From NCBI GenBank assembly GCA_030035585.1, contig CM057465.1, forward strand, positions 30,708,001 to 30,772,000: a DNA stretch of 64,000 nucleotides. The letters run 5' to 3'. This stretch comes from Dugong dugon (taxonomy: Eukaryota; Chordata; Mammalia; Sirenia; Dugongidae). This document shows, piece by piece, positions 36,261-46,955 of this stretch. The notes below the pieces were generated by a model, which was not told where the DNA came from, searched no databases, and saw only the letters and a list, made by a program, of their open reading frames with translations. The position numbers and the translations under genes were made by a program. The first letter of the stretch is position 1; each line of letters opens with the position of its first letter.

Positions 36261-36839
36261 CTTTTTTAGCCCTATCAGCTATTTTTTCCTCACCTTTGTC
36301 TTAGACTTACAAACATGTGAAGTCCTCCAGCAGACCAGTTTACTTCAACACTCCCAAGCCTTTACTTACTTTTTTTTTTGAACTTAATATTTATTTTCAG
36401 CAGTTATTCTATACACATATAGGAGACCATTTTGATTGCAGAAAAGAGAAAATGGCTTGGAAAAGTTAGGTACAATGAGGTTTATAAAGGGAAGAAATAT
36501 AGAAGATAAACCACTGGCTATTTTTAACATGATTAATTGAACTCTACCTTCTCCCTTTTACTAAGATCAACAGATATCAGTTCACAAGATGGTCTCTGCC
36601 CTCCACCCAGCCATAGCTTTTGAAATTCAGATTTAGTAACAGGAACAGGAAGAAAAGATTTGCAACTTTGAGTGAAAGAAAAGTCCTGGCAAATTAATTT
36701 TGGTCAAGAATGTCTTTGAAGTGGATATTTGGTTTCATGAGTAAGAAAATTCCAAAATCAAAGCAAAATATCTGCTCTCAGTTTTTGTCTTTGAAATCTC
36801 CCCACTCCTAATCATGATTCAGTTAGAATGTTTGATCAC
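36261..36839. other. No recognised feature
   Basis: Mixed sequence with a T run at 36373-36382. No gene or named repeat. Confidence 0.45.
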
Positions 36840-37140
36840 TAAGCATTGGCCGGGCACCAATCTAGGTTCTTAAGTGCTCATAGGTTCTGCCTTATGGGGT
36901 ATTTTTGTGAAACATACGTCATTCTTGTTGATTTTTTAACTTTTTCTTTTCTTCATTGTTCCTCTAGTCAGAATGAGACCATTTGCCATACCTTAGATGG
37001 CCGCTCACAGGCTTTTAAGACCTTAGACTCCAAGCAGCTTAGCAGTTTGATAAAAATATAAAAGACCAGAATGAGGAGAATGTATATGCCAATGGTCTGA
37101 AAGGCTCGTCTGGCCCATGAAACCAAATTTCTTAACCATG
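36840..37140 (-). mobile_element. Diverged L1 3' UTR remnant
   Basis: The plus strand has CCGGGCACCAATCTAGGTTCT, then TTTTCTTTTCTTCATTG and CTTAGATGGCCGCTCACAGGC, the same order as the reverse-strand L1 3' UTRs at 4520-4690 and 47740-47910. Older than those copies and without ORF2. Confidence 0.6.
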
Positions 37141-38849
37141 ACCACAAATCATCAGAAGTTGTAAGAGGAATATCTGCAGCAAGCACTGCATCTTTAGTTA
37201 TGCACTTCTGCTAAAACTATTACCCAACAATTTTAATTTACCAGAGTAAAAAGTCTTTTTTGGGAAGGAAGTAAATAACCAAGAGGTAATTTATTTTATA
37301 CTGTAATTATCTGTATTATTTCAGAGAAAGAGTATAGCATTGTCTACATTATTAACAGAGCCGCATTGTCTAATATCATTTATAGCCTTATATATATATT
37401 TACATAGTTTAAACCCATTTCAGTAACTAAGGTATTATGGCTGTTATAAAACAGCCATTTAATGCTCTCTTTGTCAATAGACCATAATTTAATAGTAGTC
37501 TAGTCAATTGTTTGATGGCTTTCCACCTTAGTCTCTCTTATGCTTCCAGATTTTCTTTTGGCTAATTGATTATGTAGAGATACATAGAGAACAACATACA
37601 CCAAGTAACAAAAACAATTCTATCTGCAGGTAGAAAACAAGTTCATTACTTGTCTGTGGTTTCTCAAAGACAGTGAACAAAAACAAGAATTCGATAGCCC
37701 ATGAGGGCTTGTCATAACTTTCTATTGAAATGTAATATTTCTCTTTACACTCACCCTCCCCTCAATCAAAAGACAATCTCAAGGCAGAGTTTTTCTTGAT
37801 CTAAAATGTGGCTATTCATTATTATTTATATAGGTATAGCAAGAATGGTAATTTATCATATAGCCTTTTAAATTGCTTTGATGGGAGTTTTCATAAGGAA
37901 CTTCAGAGTAAATTTATAAAAGCTTCTCAAGGCTAGGAAGCCAAGCCAAGAACTTGTTATCAGAAGCATTGGTTCCGTAAAGTCAATCTTATTTCTCTAA
38001 ACAATTTCTTGCCATACTTGATTCTCTAAGCACCGTTCTTACATATGACGTTCCAGTGAAAGCTTGGCTATGTAACTGAGATCTCCAATTATGCCCTTTT
38101 AAGGGGTACAGACTCTTACTGAACTTATAAAAATAATTTTATATTGCCATAAAAAAAGAATACTCATTAAAGAGAGAGAAATGATATTTCATCTTTGTCT
38201 GTGTAAACAGTCTATTAAATTATTGTAAATTTAGATAGTTTAAGAGAAGAGAGAAAATGGTCTCTGATACCTAGAAAACAGAACACTAAAACATCAAGTA
38301 ATATCCTCCACATAAAACTCATAATAATATTTTCAGTTCATTCAGTCCTGTAAATTAATTTCTGTTTCATTTATCCTGGATCGGCAGTGGTGAACCTGTG
38401 ACACTCCCCATTACTTTCTGATGATGGGTAATACTGATGCATCAAAATGAATTTCACCATTTTTTACTGAAGCTGAGCTATAGTCTTAAAAGTCAGTTTC
38501 ATAAGGATTGAAAATTTATGAGACATCTTAGCATCTTTGAAAGACTAGTCTATTACCTTGTTGTCAGAACTTGTACAAGAAATATCCAATTCTTTAGAAA
38601 CCAAAATTATAGAATGTTTAAATAACAAGCATTTTTAAAGCAATATGCAATAGACATAATGAACATGAAAAAAATAATAAATTTGGTACTCACATACCTT
38701 ATGAATCAATAAAAGAATAAACAAAAAGTCAGGTTATGTTCAGCATCATAAAAATGTTCATATGTGACATGGATTGTCAAGCGTCCACAAATTTTATTTT
38801 TATCATTTTAGAAACTCTTCTGTTTTAACTTGTAAGTAGAACAAGTAAA
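37141..38849. other. No recognised feature
   Basis: 1.7 kb of AT-rich sequence. A patch at about 38380-38420 (GATCGGCAGTGGTGAACCTG) recalls the end of a hAT transposon but has no partner end that I can find. Confidence 0.45.
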
Positions 38850-40110
38850 GATCACATGTCCCAAGCTCTTTTGCTTCTAGTTGTGACCAGATAACTAAAT
38901 TCTGATTAATGAGAAAGTAATGTGTGCAATGTATGAATAACATCTTTAAGAGAATCTGTTTGATCCTAACTTGCTCTTTCCTCTTTCACATGGGCTGTAA
39001 TTTGAAGGCTGTGGTATTGTGCACACTTGAACTAGGAGGACAAGGAAGAAATTTTAAGGAATGAATCAGGGTCCCTGGTTGACCTCATATAAGCTTCCTA
39101 TTCCTTAAACTCTGTTGTGTAAAATTGGAAAAGGTGTGCATCAAGGTTGCATCCTTTCACTTTACTTACTCTATCGTATGCTGACCAAAAATCAGAGAAG
39201 CTAGACTATACGAAGAAGGGCTCAGCTTCAGGATTGGAGAAAAATTCATTAGCAACCTGTGATACGCAGATGACACAACCTTGCTTGCCGAAAATAAAGA
39301 CAACTGAAGCACTTACTGAGGAAAATCAAAGACTACAGCATTCAGTATGGATTACACCTGAACATAAAGAAAATGTAAATCTTCACAACTGGGCCAATAA
39401 GCAACATCATGATAGATGGTGAAGAAATTGAAATTTCAAAGATTTTATTCCACTTGGATCAACGATCAATGCCCGTGGAAGCACTAGTCAAGAAATCAAA
39501 TGATGTGTTACATTGGACAAATCTGCTGTAAAAAAGCCTCTTCAAAATCTTAAAAAGCAAAGATGTCACTCTGATGACTAAGGAGCACCTAACTCAAGCC
39601 ATGGTCTTTCCAGCTGTCCATGAGCATGTGAAAACTGGACAATGAAAAAAGAAGACTTAAGAATAGTTGACACATTTGAATCGTGGTTGTTGATGAAGAA
39701 TACTGAGTATAACCTGGACTGCCAGAAGAATGTATAAATCAGCCTTGGAGGAAGCACAGCCAAATTACTGCTCAGGAGGATAGTGAGACTTCATCTTGTT
39801 TACTTTGGATATGTCATCGGGAAAGACCAATTGCTAGAAAAGGACACAATGTTTGGTTAAGTAAAGGGTCAGTGAAAACAAAGGAAATGGTAGATTGAGA
39901 CAGTGTCTACAAAAATGAGCTCAACCATACCAACAATTGTGGGGATGGCAACAGGACTGGACAATGTTTTGTTGTGCTACACATAAGGCCACTAAGAGTC
40001 AGAGCCAACTGGATGGCAACTAACAATAAGCGACATTCCCTTAACTACATATTAGCTTGAGTTGAGGAAGAAATAAAACAGTCTATCCTTTTAAAGCCAC
40101 AGATCTAACT
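38850..40110 (+). mobile_element. Ancient repeat split by an RTE; family unresolved
   Basis: The flanks 38850-39111 and 40035-40110 look like two parts of one old mammalian repeat: GTGACCAGATAACTAAATTCTG ... AATGTGTGCAATGTATG ... then, after the RTE, GAGGAAGAAATAAAACAGTC and TTTTAAAGCCACAGATC. The latter is the polyadenylation-site end typical of old LTRs. I cannot assign the family. Fossil. Confidence 0.4.
39112..40034 (+). mobile_element. RTE LINE, 3' 0.9 kb
   Basis: Begins just before RT motif B (GGAAAAGGTGTGCATCAAGG at 39127) and runs to the 3' end GGATGGCAACTAACAATAAG. Motif C is present in a broken context (GTGATACGCAGATGACACAAC at 39259). Possible target duplication attccttaaac at 39100-39110 and attcccttaac near 40034-40044, with one indel. 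The tail lacks the usual CACC before TAACAA. The 91-codon open frame at 39147-39422 mixes frames of this remnant. Confidence 0.88.
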
Positions 40111-41082
40111 ATTGTATCTTATATTCAGATTCTTAATAAGTAGAATATTCAACTAAATAGAATTTAATGAAAACACAAATGTGGATGAATTTTTCATTTT
40201 TTTACAAACATTGTGTTGCAGACATTGTATCAATGGTTTGTTTATATCCTAGAAAGAAGATGAGCTTTTGTTCTATTTGTTATAGCTCTTCCCCCTTACT
40301 TTCATTTGGAAAATGGAAAAGGATAAAAGAATATGTGTAATTTCATTATACAAAATAACCTACTAAATTCTTTCATATATTTTGAAAATATATAGTACTA
40401 TAGAAATAGATTATTTTATGTAATCATAATATAAAATAAAATAATAACCTTAAAATTTGTAATCAGATTTTATAGTTCAACATTTTTATATATAGATCCA
40501 AACTGGATTCTGAATATTTCTCCTATCCAATTGACTTAATTAAAAAAAATAAAATGACCAGAAGCTAAAGCATGTGAATAATGCGATATAAATTTCAAGG
40601 CATCTTACAATGAATTTTTTGTTGTTCCTATACTAAAAGAAAGAGAATCCTTACCTGTTGCTTTCTATTCTTGTGATGTTGGACACAACATATCTCTCTT
40701 TTCCAATGTTTAAAATGAATAAAATGGAAAGGTCTCTAAGAATCTATGGTTCTGGTGATTTTCAAAACAATAAATATGCAAAAATTGTATTTATTATTTT
40801 GACCAATTATTTCAGTAGACAAATAATTCTTGGAACTTAGAATATTGATTCTCTTAATATGGTAGAGATAGTATAATGACAATGAAACCTGAGTCAATTG
40901 ATAGTATATATTTTAACATTATCAGCTGAAAATACTATGACTTTCCAATCAGTAAATACAGAAATTTGTGCTTTACTTTTTGGTTTTAATGGAAAAAAAT
41001 TTAAAGACAGTAAATTATAACTATCTTGATTTTCTTTTAATCTTCCTATCATCCCAAGAGAGATTTTTAACTACTCCCTAAG
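40111..41082. other. AT-rich stretch, no recognised feature
   Basis: Very AT-rich sequence. No named repeat and no domain in any open frame. Confidence 0.5.
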
Positions 41083-41136
41083 AAACAAAAACCAAACCTG
41101 TTACTGTCGACTTGATTACAACTCATAGTGACCCAA
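41083..41136 (-). mobile_element. AfroSINE 3' tail fragment
   Basis: AAACAAAAACCAAACCTG then TTACTGTCGACTTGATTACA and ACTCATAGTGACCC is the reverse complement of the SINE tail only. The rest is missing. Confidence 0.75.
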
Positions 41137-41929
41137 TACTCTTTAGATACTGAAAAAGAAGATGTTGGCATTCTACTACTTCGTCAGTACTAAAGAACTG
41201 CTTTAAGGCTGACAGAATATCTGTCACTTCTGCAAATTCCTTAGTTTCATCTATTAATTGGAGGGAAATACTGATTTTGTTCTAGTTTTATGTGCTATCT
41301 GAAGTAAGTTAACCTTTCTGAGTCACTTAACTGTAGACAGGTGGCAGATTCTACATTAGCTTACTGCTATAATGTGAAGTTGAATAATTGAATGTCCAAG
41401 TCCAACTGGCAATATTATATACGAATCTTGAGTAATAGAATAAAGTGTTAAGACAATGCTATTTGAAATAATTTGGGATGATGAGAGCAAATGTTGACCT
41501 ATAAACACCTGTTTTGCATTTACAGAGACATATACTTCTTTGTATTACATCTCACCTTCTGCATTTCTTTTAAATCAATTTCCACAACACTGTAGTGTAT
41601 GTGGCATGGTTGTTCATATGTTTTTGTGTGTGTGTGCACCTGCACGTGCACAATATAAACTAGGTTTAGGTGGAATTTTGTAGAAGACAAAGGGAATTTC
41701 TTGTTTTCTGTGTGGTTCTTATATGCACTAAAGACACATATAAGAATGTTCAGAGAAACTACTATACATTTGTCTCCAAGCATGCTGGTGTTTTATAAAT
41801 ATGTGTACGTTTTTAACATGTGCTTAAAAATAAAGCATATTTTATAATTGCTGAGAGTAGTGTGTGTGTGTTATCAACTAGAGCTTGATTGTTATTGTAT
41901 TGCCCAAATATTCTATATCATTACAGATT
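41137..41929. other. No recognised feature
   Basis: AT-rich sequence with a short GT run at 41624-41636. No gene seen. Confidence 0.45.
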
Positions 41930-42359
41930 TTTACCTCCATATTGTATCAGTTACTGACAGAATTGTGTTAAAATTTTCTAGTCAAATTTTGAATTTATCT
42001 GTTTTTGCCTGCAATTTCTTCTATTTGGGTTTCATAAATTTTGAGGGATGCCATGTTTTTGTGGACTACCAATTGAGATGTTTCAAGAAACGATTGCAGA
42101 ACTGGAAGTGCTCACTCATCTATGCCAAGATATTTGGAAGACAGCTACCTGGCCAACTGACTAGACGAGATCCATATTTACACCTATTCCAAAGAAAGGT
42201 GATCCAACAGAATACGGAAATTATCAAACAATATCACTGATATCATATGCAAGTAAAATTTTGCTGAAGATCATTCAAAAGCAGTTGCAGCAGTAAATCC
42301 AAAGGGAACTGTCAGAAATTCAAGTTGGATTCAGAAGAGGATGTGGTACCAGAGATATC

Positions 42360-42665
42360 ATGGCTAATGTCAGGTGGATCATGGCAGAAAGCAATGAATA
42401 CCAGAAAGATATTTACCCATGTTTTATTGACTATGCAAAGGCATTCGACTGTGTGGATCATAACAAATTATGGATAACATTACAAAGAATGGGAATTCCA
42501 GAACACTTAATTGTGCTCATGATGAATCTGTACATAGATCAAGAGGCAGTCAGTCACACAGAACAAGGGAATACTTCACGGTTTAAAATCAAGGAAGGTG
42601 TGCTTCAGGGTTGTATGCTTTCACCATACCTATTCAATCTGTCCTCCACGCGTCAGTCTGTTTGA
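42360..42665 (+). pseudogene. RTE reverse transcriptase piece with motifs A and B
   Basis: About 100 codons. From MANVRWIMAESNEYQKD it reaches motif A at FIDYAKAFDCVDHNK, then MGIPEHLIVLMMNLYIDQEA, and ends with the motif-B-like LQGCMLSPYLFNL, where the frame enters the seam of the tandem duplication. The catalytic aspartate of motif A and the serine-proline pair of the LSPYLFN segment are intact. Motif C lies in the next open piece downstream. Confidence 0.8.
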
Positions 42666-42875
42666 CTGTGATAAGGCATTTCACTCTGTGCATAATAACA
42701 AATTATGGATAACATTTTGGGAATGGGAATTCCAGAATACTTCACTGTGCTCATGAGGAATCTGTATGTAGACCAACAGGTAGTCGTTTGAAAAGAACAA
42801 GGGGATACTGCATGGTTTAAAGTCTGGAAAGGTGTGCGTCAGGGTTGTATCCTCTTACCATACCTATTCAGTCTG
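42428..42875 (+). repeat. Tandem duplication of 214 bp within the RTE
   Basis: Unit 1 is 42428-42641 and unit 2 is 42662-42875. Both start TTGACT...AAGGCATT and end TATTCA(A/G)TCTG. A 20-base seam (42642-42661) belongs to neither. The units differ at many positions, to an extent similar to the difference between separate RTE copies, so either the duplication is old or two different RTE templates were joined. Confidence 0.88.
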
Positions 42876-43964
42876 TATGCTGAGCAAATAATCCAAGAAG
42901 CTGGACTATATGAAGACGAACGGGGCATCAGAATTGGAGGAAGTCTCATTAACAATTGGCATTATGCAGAGGACACAACCTTGCTTGCTTCAAGTGAAGA
43001 GGACTTGAAGCACTTACTGATGAAGATCAAAGACTATAGCCTTCAGTATGGATTACACCTCAACATCAAGAAAACAAAAATCTCACAACTAGACCAGTAA
43101 GCAACATCATGACAAATGGAGAAAAGACTGAAGTCATCAAGACTTCTTCTTACTTGGATCCACAATCAACATCTGTGGAAGCAACAGTCAAGAAATCACA
43201 CGACGCACTGCATTGAGCAAATCTTCTGTAAAAGACCTCTTCAAAGTGTTAAAAAGCAAATATATCACTTTAAGGATTAAGGTGTATCTGATCTAAGCCA
43301 TCTTGTTTTCAATTGCCTCACAAGCATGCGAAAGATGGACAATGAAAAAGAAAGACCAAAGAATTGATGACTTGAATTATGGTGTTGTGGAAGAACACTG
43401 AGTATACCATGGATTACCAAAAGAACAAATAAATCTGTCTTGGAAGAAGTGAAGCCAAAATGCTCCTGAGAAGCAAGTATGGTGAGACTTTGTCTCACGT
43501 ACTTTGGACATGTTATCTGGAGGGATCAGTCCCTAGAGAAGGACATGCTTGGTAAAGCAGAGGGTCAGCAAAAAAGAGAAGGACCCTCAATGAGATGAAT
43601 TGACACAGAGGCTGCAACAATGAATTCAAGCACAATGATTATGAGGAAGGTGCAGGACCGGGCAGTGTTTTGTTATGTTGTACATAGAGTCGTTGTGAGT
43701 CAAAATTGACTCAAAGGCACCTAACAACAACAACAGCAATGTTTTTGTGAATAAAAACTTAGAAATGTTTTGTCTTCAGGTGAATAGAAGCTTTCTGTTA
43801 GAAAATGTCCCTTTTAATCTCTAGTTAGGATTTTTCCATAAGTGTCTAATTTTTCTATTAATATAACTGCATATGCTCTCTTTTGTTAGTTTGTCTCCCA
43901 TAATATGCCTTTCTGTATATGTATATATAAGAATGACAATCATATATGTCTGTGTTTATAACCC

Positions 43965-44788
43965 CAAATGTAGTCTATATTGGCAAATGTTTCTTGTGAG
44001 CTTCAGAAAAATGTAAATTCTACTGTTGTTGAATGGGTCATTTTATAAATGTTAATTAGATCAAGTCGATTGATAGTGCTGTTCAGGTCAACTGATTTTC
44101 TGCCTGCTTGAACTATCAATTACTTAAAAAGGGATGTTGTAGTTGTCAACTATAATGATGGACTTGTCTCTTTCAGATTTTGGTTCACATATTTTGATGC
44201 TCTATTGTTAAGGGCATACACATTAAGGATTGCTATGTCTGCTAGGACCATTGACTTCTTTATCATCATGTAATGCTTCTCTTTATTACTAAGATTTTAA
44301 CTTTTGTCTTGAAATCTGCTTGTTTCTGGAATTAATATAGCTATAACACATTTATTTTGATTATGTTAGCATGTTATATCTTTACTCTTAACCTATCTGA
44401 GTATTTATATTTAAAGTGGGTTTCTTGTAGATAACATAGACTTCTATCTTATTTTTTAACTTAACAATCTCTGAGTTTTAAGTGACATATTTTGGCCATT
44501 CACATTTAAAGTGATTATTGATATAGTTGAATTAATATCTACCATATGTGTAACTGTTTTGTATTGTTGCACTTGTTCTTTTTTTTTTTTTTTACACATT
44601 TTCTATGCCTTCCCTGGTTTTAATTGTGCATTTTATGATCCCATTTCATCTCGTCTCTTAGCACATCGATTATACTTCTTGTTTTAAGATTTTTACTGGT
44701 TGTCCAAGAGTTTGCAATATACATGTACAACTAATCTAAGTCCACCTTCAAATAACACTATACAGATTCATAGGTAGTGCAGGTCCCT
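43965..44788 (-). mobile_element. Old L1, 5' part of ORF2
   Basis: Plus strand text AGTCTATATTGGCAAATG, CAATTAGATCAAGTCG-like TTAGATCAAGTCGATTG, GCATACACATTAAGGATTG and TTTACTGGTTGTCCAAGAG is the reverse strand of the L1 ORF2 5' part. It overlaps in content with the L1 piece just upstream, so these are two insertions or one duplicated. Contains a T run at 44580-44593. Frames are broken. Confidence 0.8.
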
Positions 44789-44791
44789 TAA

Positions 44792-45075
44792 GGAGCCCTG
44801 GTGCTGCAGTGGTTAAAGTGCTTGACTGCTAACTATAAGGTTGGTGGTTCAAAACCACCAGGGACTTGGTGGGAGAAAGATGTGGCAGTCTGCTTTTGTA
44901 AATATTTATAGCCTTTGAAGACCCTCAGGGAGATGGATTGACACAGTGGCTGCAACAATGAGCTCAAGGATAACAATGATTGTGAGGATGGCGCAGGACC
45001 AGGCAGTGTTTCCTTAAGGTATACATAGGGTCGCCATGTGTTGGAACAGACTCAATGGCACCTAACAACCACAAC
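44792..45075 (+). mobile_element. Chimera of an AfroSINE head and a long RTE 3' tail
   Basis: 44792-44913 is a normal AfroSINE: GGAGCCCTGGTGCTGCAGTG head, GTTGGTGGTTCAAAACCACC region, then the long-subfamily block AGAAAGATGTGGCAGTCTGC and AATATTTATAGCC. At about 44914 it passes directly into RTE sequence, GAAGACCCTCAGGGAGATGG, and continues for about 160 bases to the RTE 3' end CACCTAACAACCACAAC. In ordinary copies the SINE would read GGAAACCCTATGG there, so the switch lies in a short shared GAA(R)ACCCT. This differs from the ordinary SINE, which shares only the last ~40 bases with RTE. Confidence 0.85.
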
Positions 45076-45089
45076 GTCTATGGCTATGA

Positions 45090-45227
45090 CTTTTACATGA
45101 CAATATTATCTCTCATTTAGACTACCCTCCAAGTAAATACCTTAGTCTAATACAGTCTACTAACATGCAACAGAATAAGTATTTTAAATGTTAAATCAGA
45201 TTATAGTCCTATTGTGCTCAAAACCTT
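45090..45227 (+). other. Unassigned, faint L2 resemblance
   Basis: AGTCCTATTGTGCTCAAAACC recalls an L2 segment, but there is too little to be sure. Confidence 0.3.
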
Positions 45228-45262
45228 GGCACTCTGGTGGCACAATGGTTAAGAGTTCTGCT
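45228..45262 (+). mobile_element. AfroSINE head fragment, abutting an L1
   Basis: GGCACTCTGGTGGCACAATG then GTTAAGAGTTCTGCTG is the first 35 bases of the SINE. It stops exactly where L1 ORF2 sequence begins, and no SINE remainder is seen after that L1. Confidence 0.7.
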
Positions 45263-46577
45263 GTTACTGCTGGTGGGAATGCATAATGATGCAACTATTT
45301 TGGGAAATGATATGGCACTTCCTTAGAAAGCTAGAAATAGACATACCATACAATCCAGCAATCCCACTCCTAGGAATATATCCGAGAAATAAGAGCCATT
45401 ACACAAATAGACATATGCACACTCAGATTCATTGCAACATTTTTCACAATAGCAAAAAGATGGAAACAACCTAGATGCCCATCAACAGATGAATGGATAA
45501 ACAAGCTATGGTACATACACACAATGGAGTATTACGCAACGAGAAAGAACAATGATGAATCTGTGAAGCATCTCATAACATGGATGATACTGGAGGACAT
45601 TACGCGGAGTGAAATAAGTCAATCACAAAAGGACAAATACTGTATAAGACCTCTATTGTAAAAACTCAAGAAAAAGTTTACACACAAAAAGAAACAATCT
45701 TTGTTGGTTACGAGCGATGGGAGGCGTGAGGGGGGAAACTAAATAGACAATAGATAAATGGTAACTTTGTGAAGGGTAAGACAGCACACAATACTAGGAA
45801 AGCCAGCACAATTCTTACAAGGAAAGGTCATGGAAGCTCCATAGACACATCCAGACTCCCTGAGGGACTGAATTGCTGGGCAGGGGGCTGTGAGGACCAT
45901 GGTCTCAGGAAACATCTTGCTCAACTGGCATAACACAGTTTAGAAAGACAGTGATCTACATTCTACGTTGGTAAATAGCATCCGGGGTCTTAAAAGCCTA
46001 TGAGCAGCCATCTAAGGTACTCTACTGGTCTCACACCTTCAGGAGCAAGGGAGAATGAAGAGAACAGGATACAAGAAAAAGATCAGTCTGAAAGACTAAT
46101 GGACCACATCTACCAAGGCCTCCACCAAACTGAGTCCATTACAGTTAGATGGTGCTCGGCTACCACCACTGACTGCTCTGACCAGGATCACAGCAGAGGG
46201 TTCTAGACAGAGCTGAAAAAGGATATGGAAGAAAATTCTAACTGACCAAAAAAGACCAGATTTACTGGCCTGACTGACTAGAGAAACCCAGAGAGTATGG
46301 CCCGTGGACACCCTTTTAGCTCAGTGGTGAAGCCCCTCCCAAGGGATTGGACAGCCCCATAAAATAAAATGGGACTAATGAGGCACAGCAGTCCAGGGAC
46401 AAGGACTAGAAGGCAGGAGGGGACTGGAAAGCTGGTGATAGGGAATCCAAGGTTGAGAAAGAACAGTGTTGACATGTGGGGTTGTTAACCATTGTCATAG
46501 GGCAACATGTGTACTGTTTACTGAGAAACTATTTTGTTCTGTAAATCTTCATCTAAAGTACAAAAAAAAAAAAAAAA
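45263..46577 (+). mobile_element. L1 LINE 3' end, 1.3 kb
   Basis: Starts inside the ORF2 C-terminus (ACTGCTGGTGGGAATGC; the open piece at 45286-45474 reads LEIDIPYNPAIPLLGIYPR, the conserved L1 C-terminal motif). Continues through CATCAACAGATGAATGG, then the 3' UTR with CATCTAAGGTACTCTACTGG and AGATGGTGCTCGGCTACC, and ends in a poly(A) run at 46562-46577. 5'-truncated. Same subfamily group as the copies at 4064 and 54203. Confidence 0.92.
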
Positions 46578-46805
46578 GAATTATCTATGTGAGATAAAAT
46601 TGACAACAGCAACTCAAAAGGTTTGATGGGAAGCCTAGGGGGCAGTGAGTTGAAGATAATGGTGATGGAATAATTTGGAAAAAGATAGTGAGAATAGCAG
46701 CACAACAGGAAAAATGTAATCAATGTCACTAAATTGTACATGTAGAAATTTTTAAAATGGTGTATCTTTGGCTGTGTATATTTTCACCAAAAAAAAAAAA
46801 AAAAA
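46578..46805 (+). mobile_element. Second L1-type 3' end with its own poly(A)
   Basis: AAGGAAAAATGTAATCAATG-like text (46708), TCACTAAATTGTACATGTAG and GCTGTGTATATTTTCACC, followed by a poly(A) of about 17 bases at 46788-46805. The terminal segment resembles the 3' UTR of another L1 subfamily. Only 3' UTR is present. Confidence 0.6.
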
Positions 46806-46955
46806 GTCCTCCAAGGTCGAGAAGGAAGAGTGTTGACATGCCGTGGGGTTGTTAACCAGTGTCATAAAACAACATGTGTACTGACTGTTTAATGAGAAAC
46901 TATTTGTTCTGTAAACCGTCACCTAAAGTACAATTAAAAATTTAAAAAAAAAAAA
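46806..46955 (+). mobile_element. Third L1 3' end, about 150 bases
   Basis: CCAAGGTCGAGAAGGAAGAGTG, GTTGACATGCCGTGGGG and AACTATTTGTTCTGTAAACC match the last 150 bases of the L1s ending at 46577 and 54986, with an A-rich tail at 46935-46955. Strongly 5'-truncated. Confidence 0.85.

Larger units (their letters stand above)
42064..43738 (+). mobile_element. RTE LINE, 1.67 kb, with duplicated RT block and 11 bp target duplication
   Basis: Runs from the RT fingers (CCAATTGAGATGTTTCAAG) to the complete 3' end CACCTAACAACAACAACAGC. Flanked by atgtttttgtg at 42053-42063 and 43739-43749, a perfect 11 bp duplication. Inside, the stretch 42428-42641 is repeated at 42662-42875. The open pieces at 42360-42665 and 42834-43100 carry motif A (FIDYAKAFDCVDHNKLW) and a changed motif C (YAEDTTLLA instead of YADD). 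Endonuclease absent through 5' truncation. Confidence 0.93.
41930..43964 (-). mobile_element. Old L1 ORF2 endonuclease-region remnant, split by an RTE
   Basis: The blocks 41930-42063 and 43739-43964 read as reverse-strand L1 text from the 5' part of ORF2 (TTACTGACAGAATTGTG, TTTCATAAATTTTGAGG, then AAATGTCCCTTTTAATCTC). They are separated by the RTE at 42064-43738, whose target duplication restores one continuous L1. Another L1 piece covering an overlapping region follows at 43965. Confidence 0.65.

Noticed and set aside
38380-38420. Resemblance to the end of a hAT transposon
   Set aside because: Only one end-like motif, with no matching inverted end or 8 bp duplication found.
44792-44870. 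tRNA-like sequence (A-box and B-box) here and at the other SINE heads
   Set aside because: These are the tRNA-derived heads of AfroSINEs and not tRNA genes; the acceptor stem and the 3' half do not fold as a tRNA.
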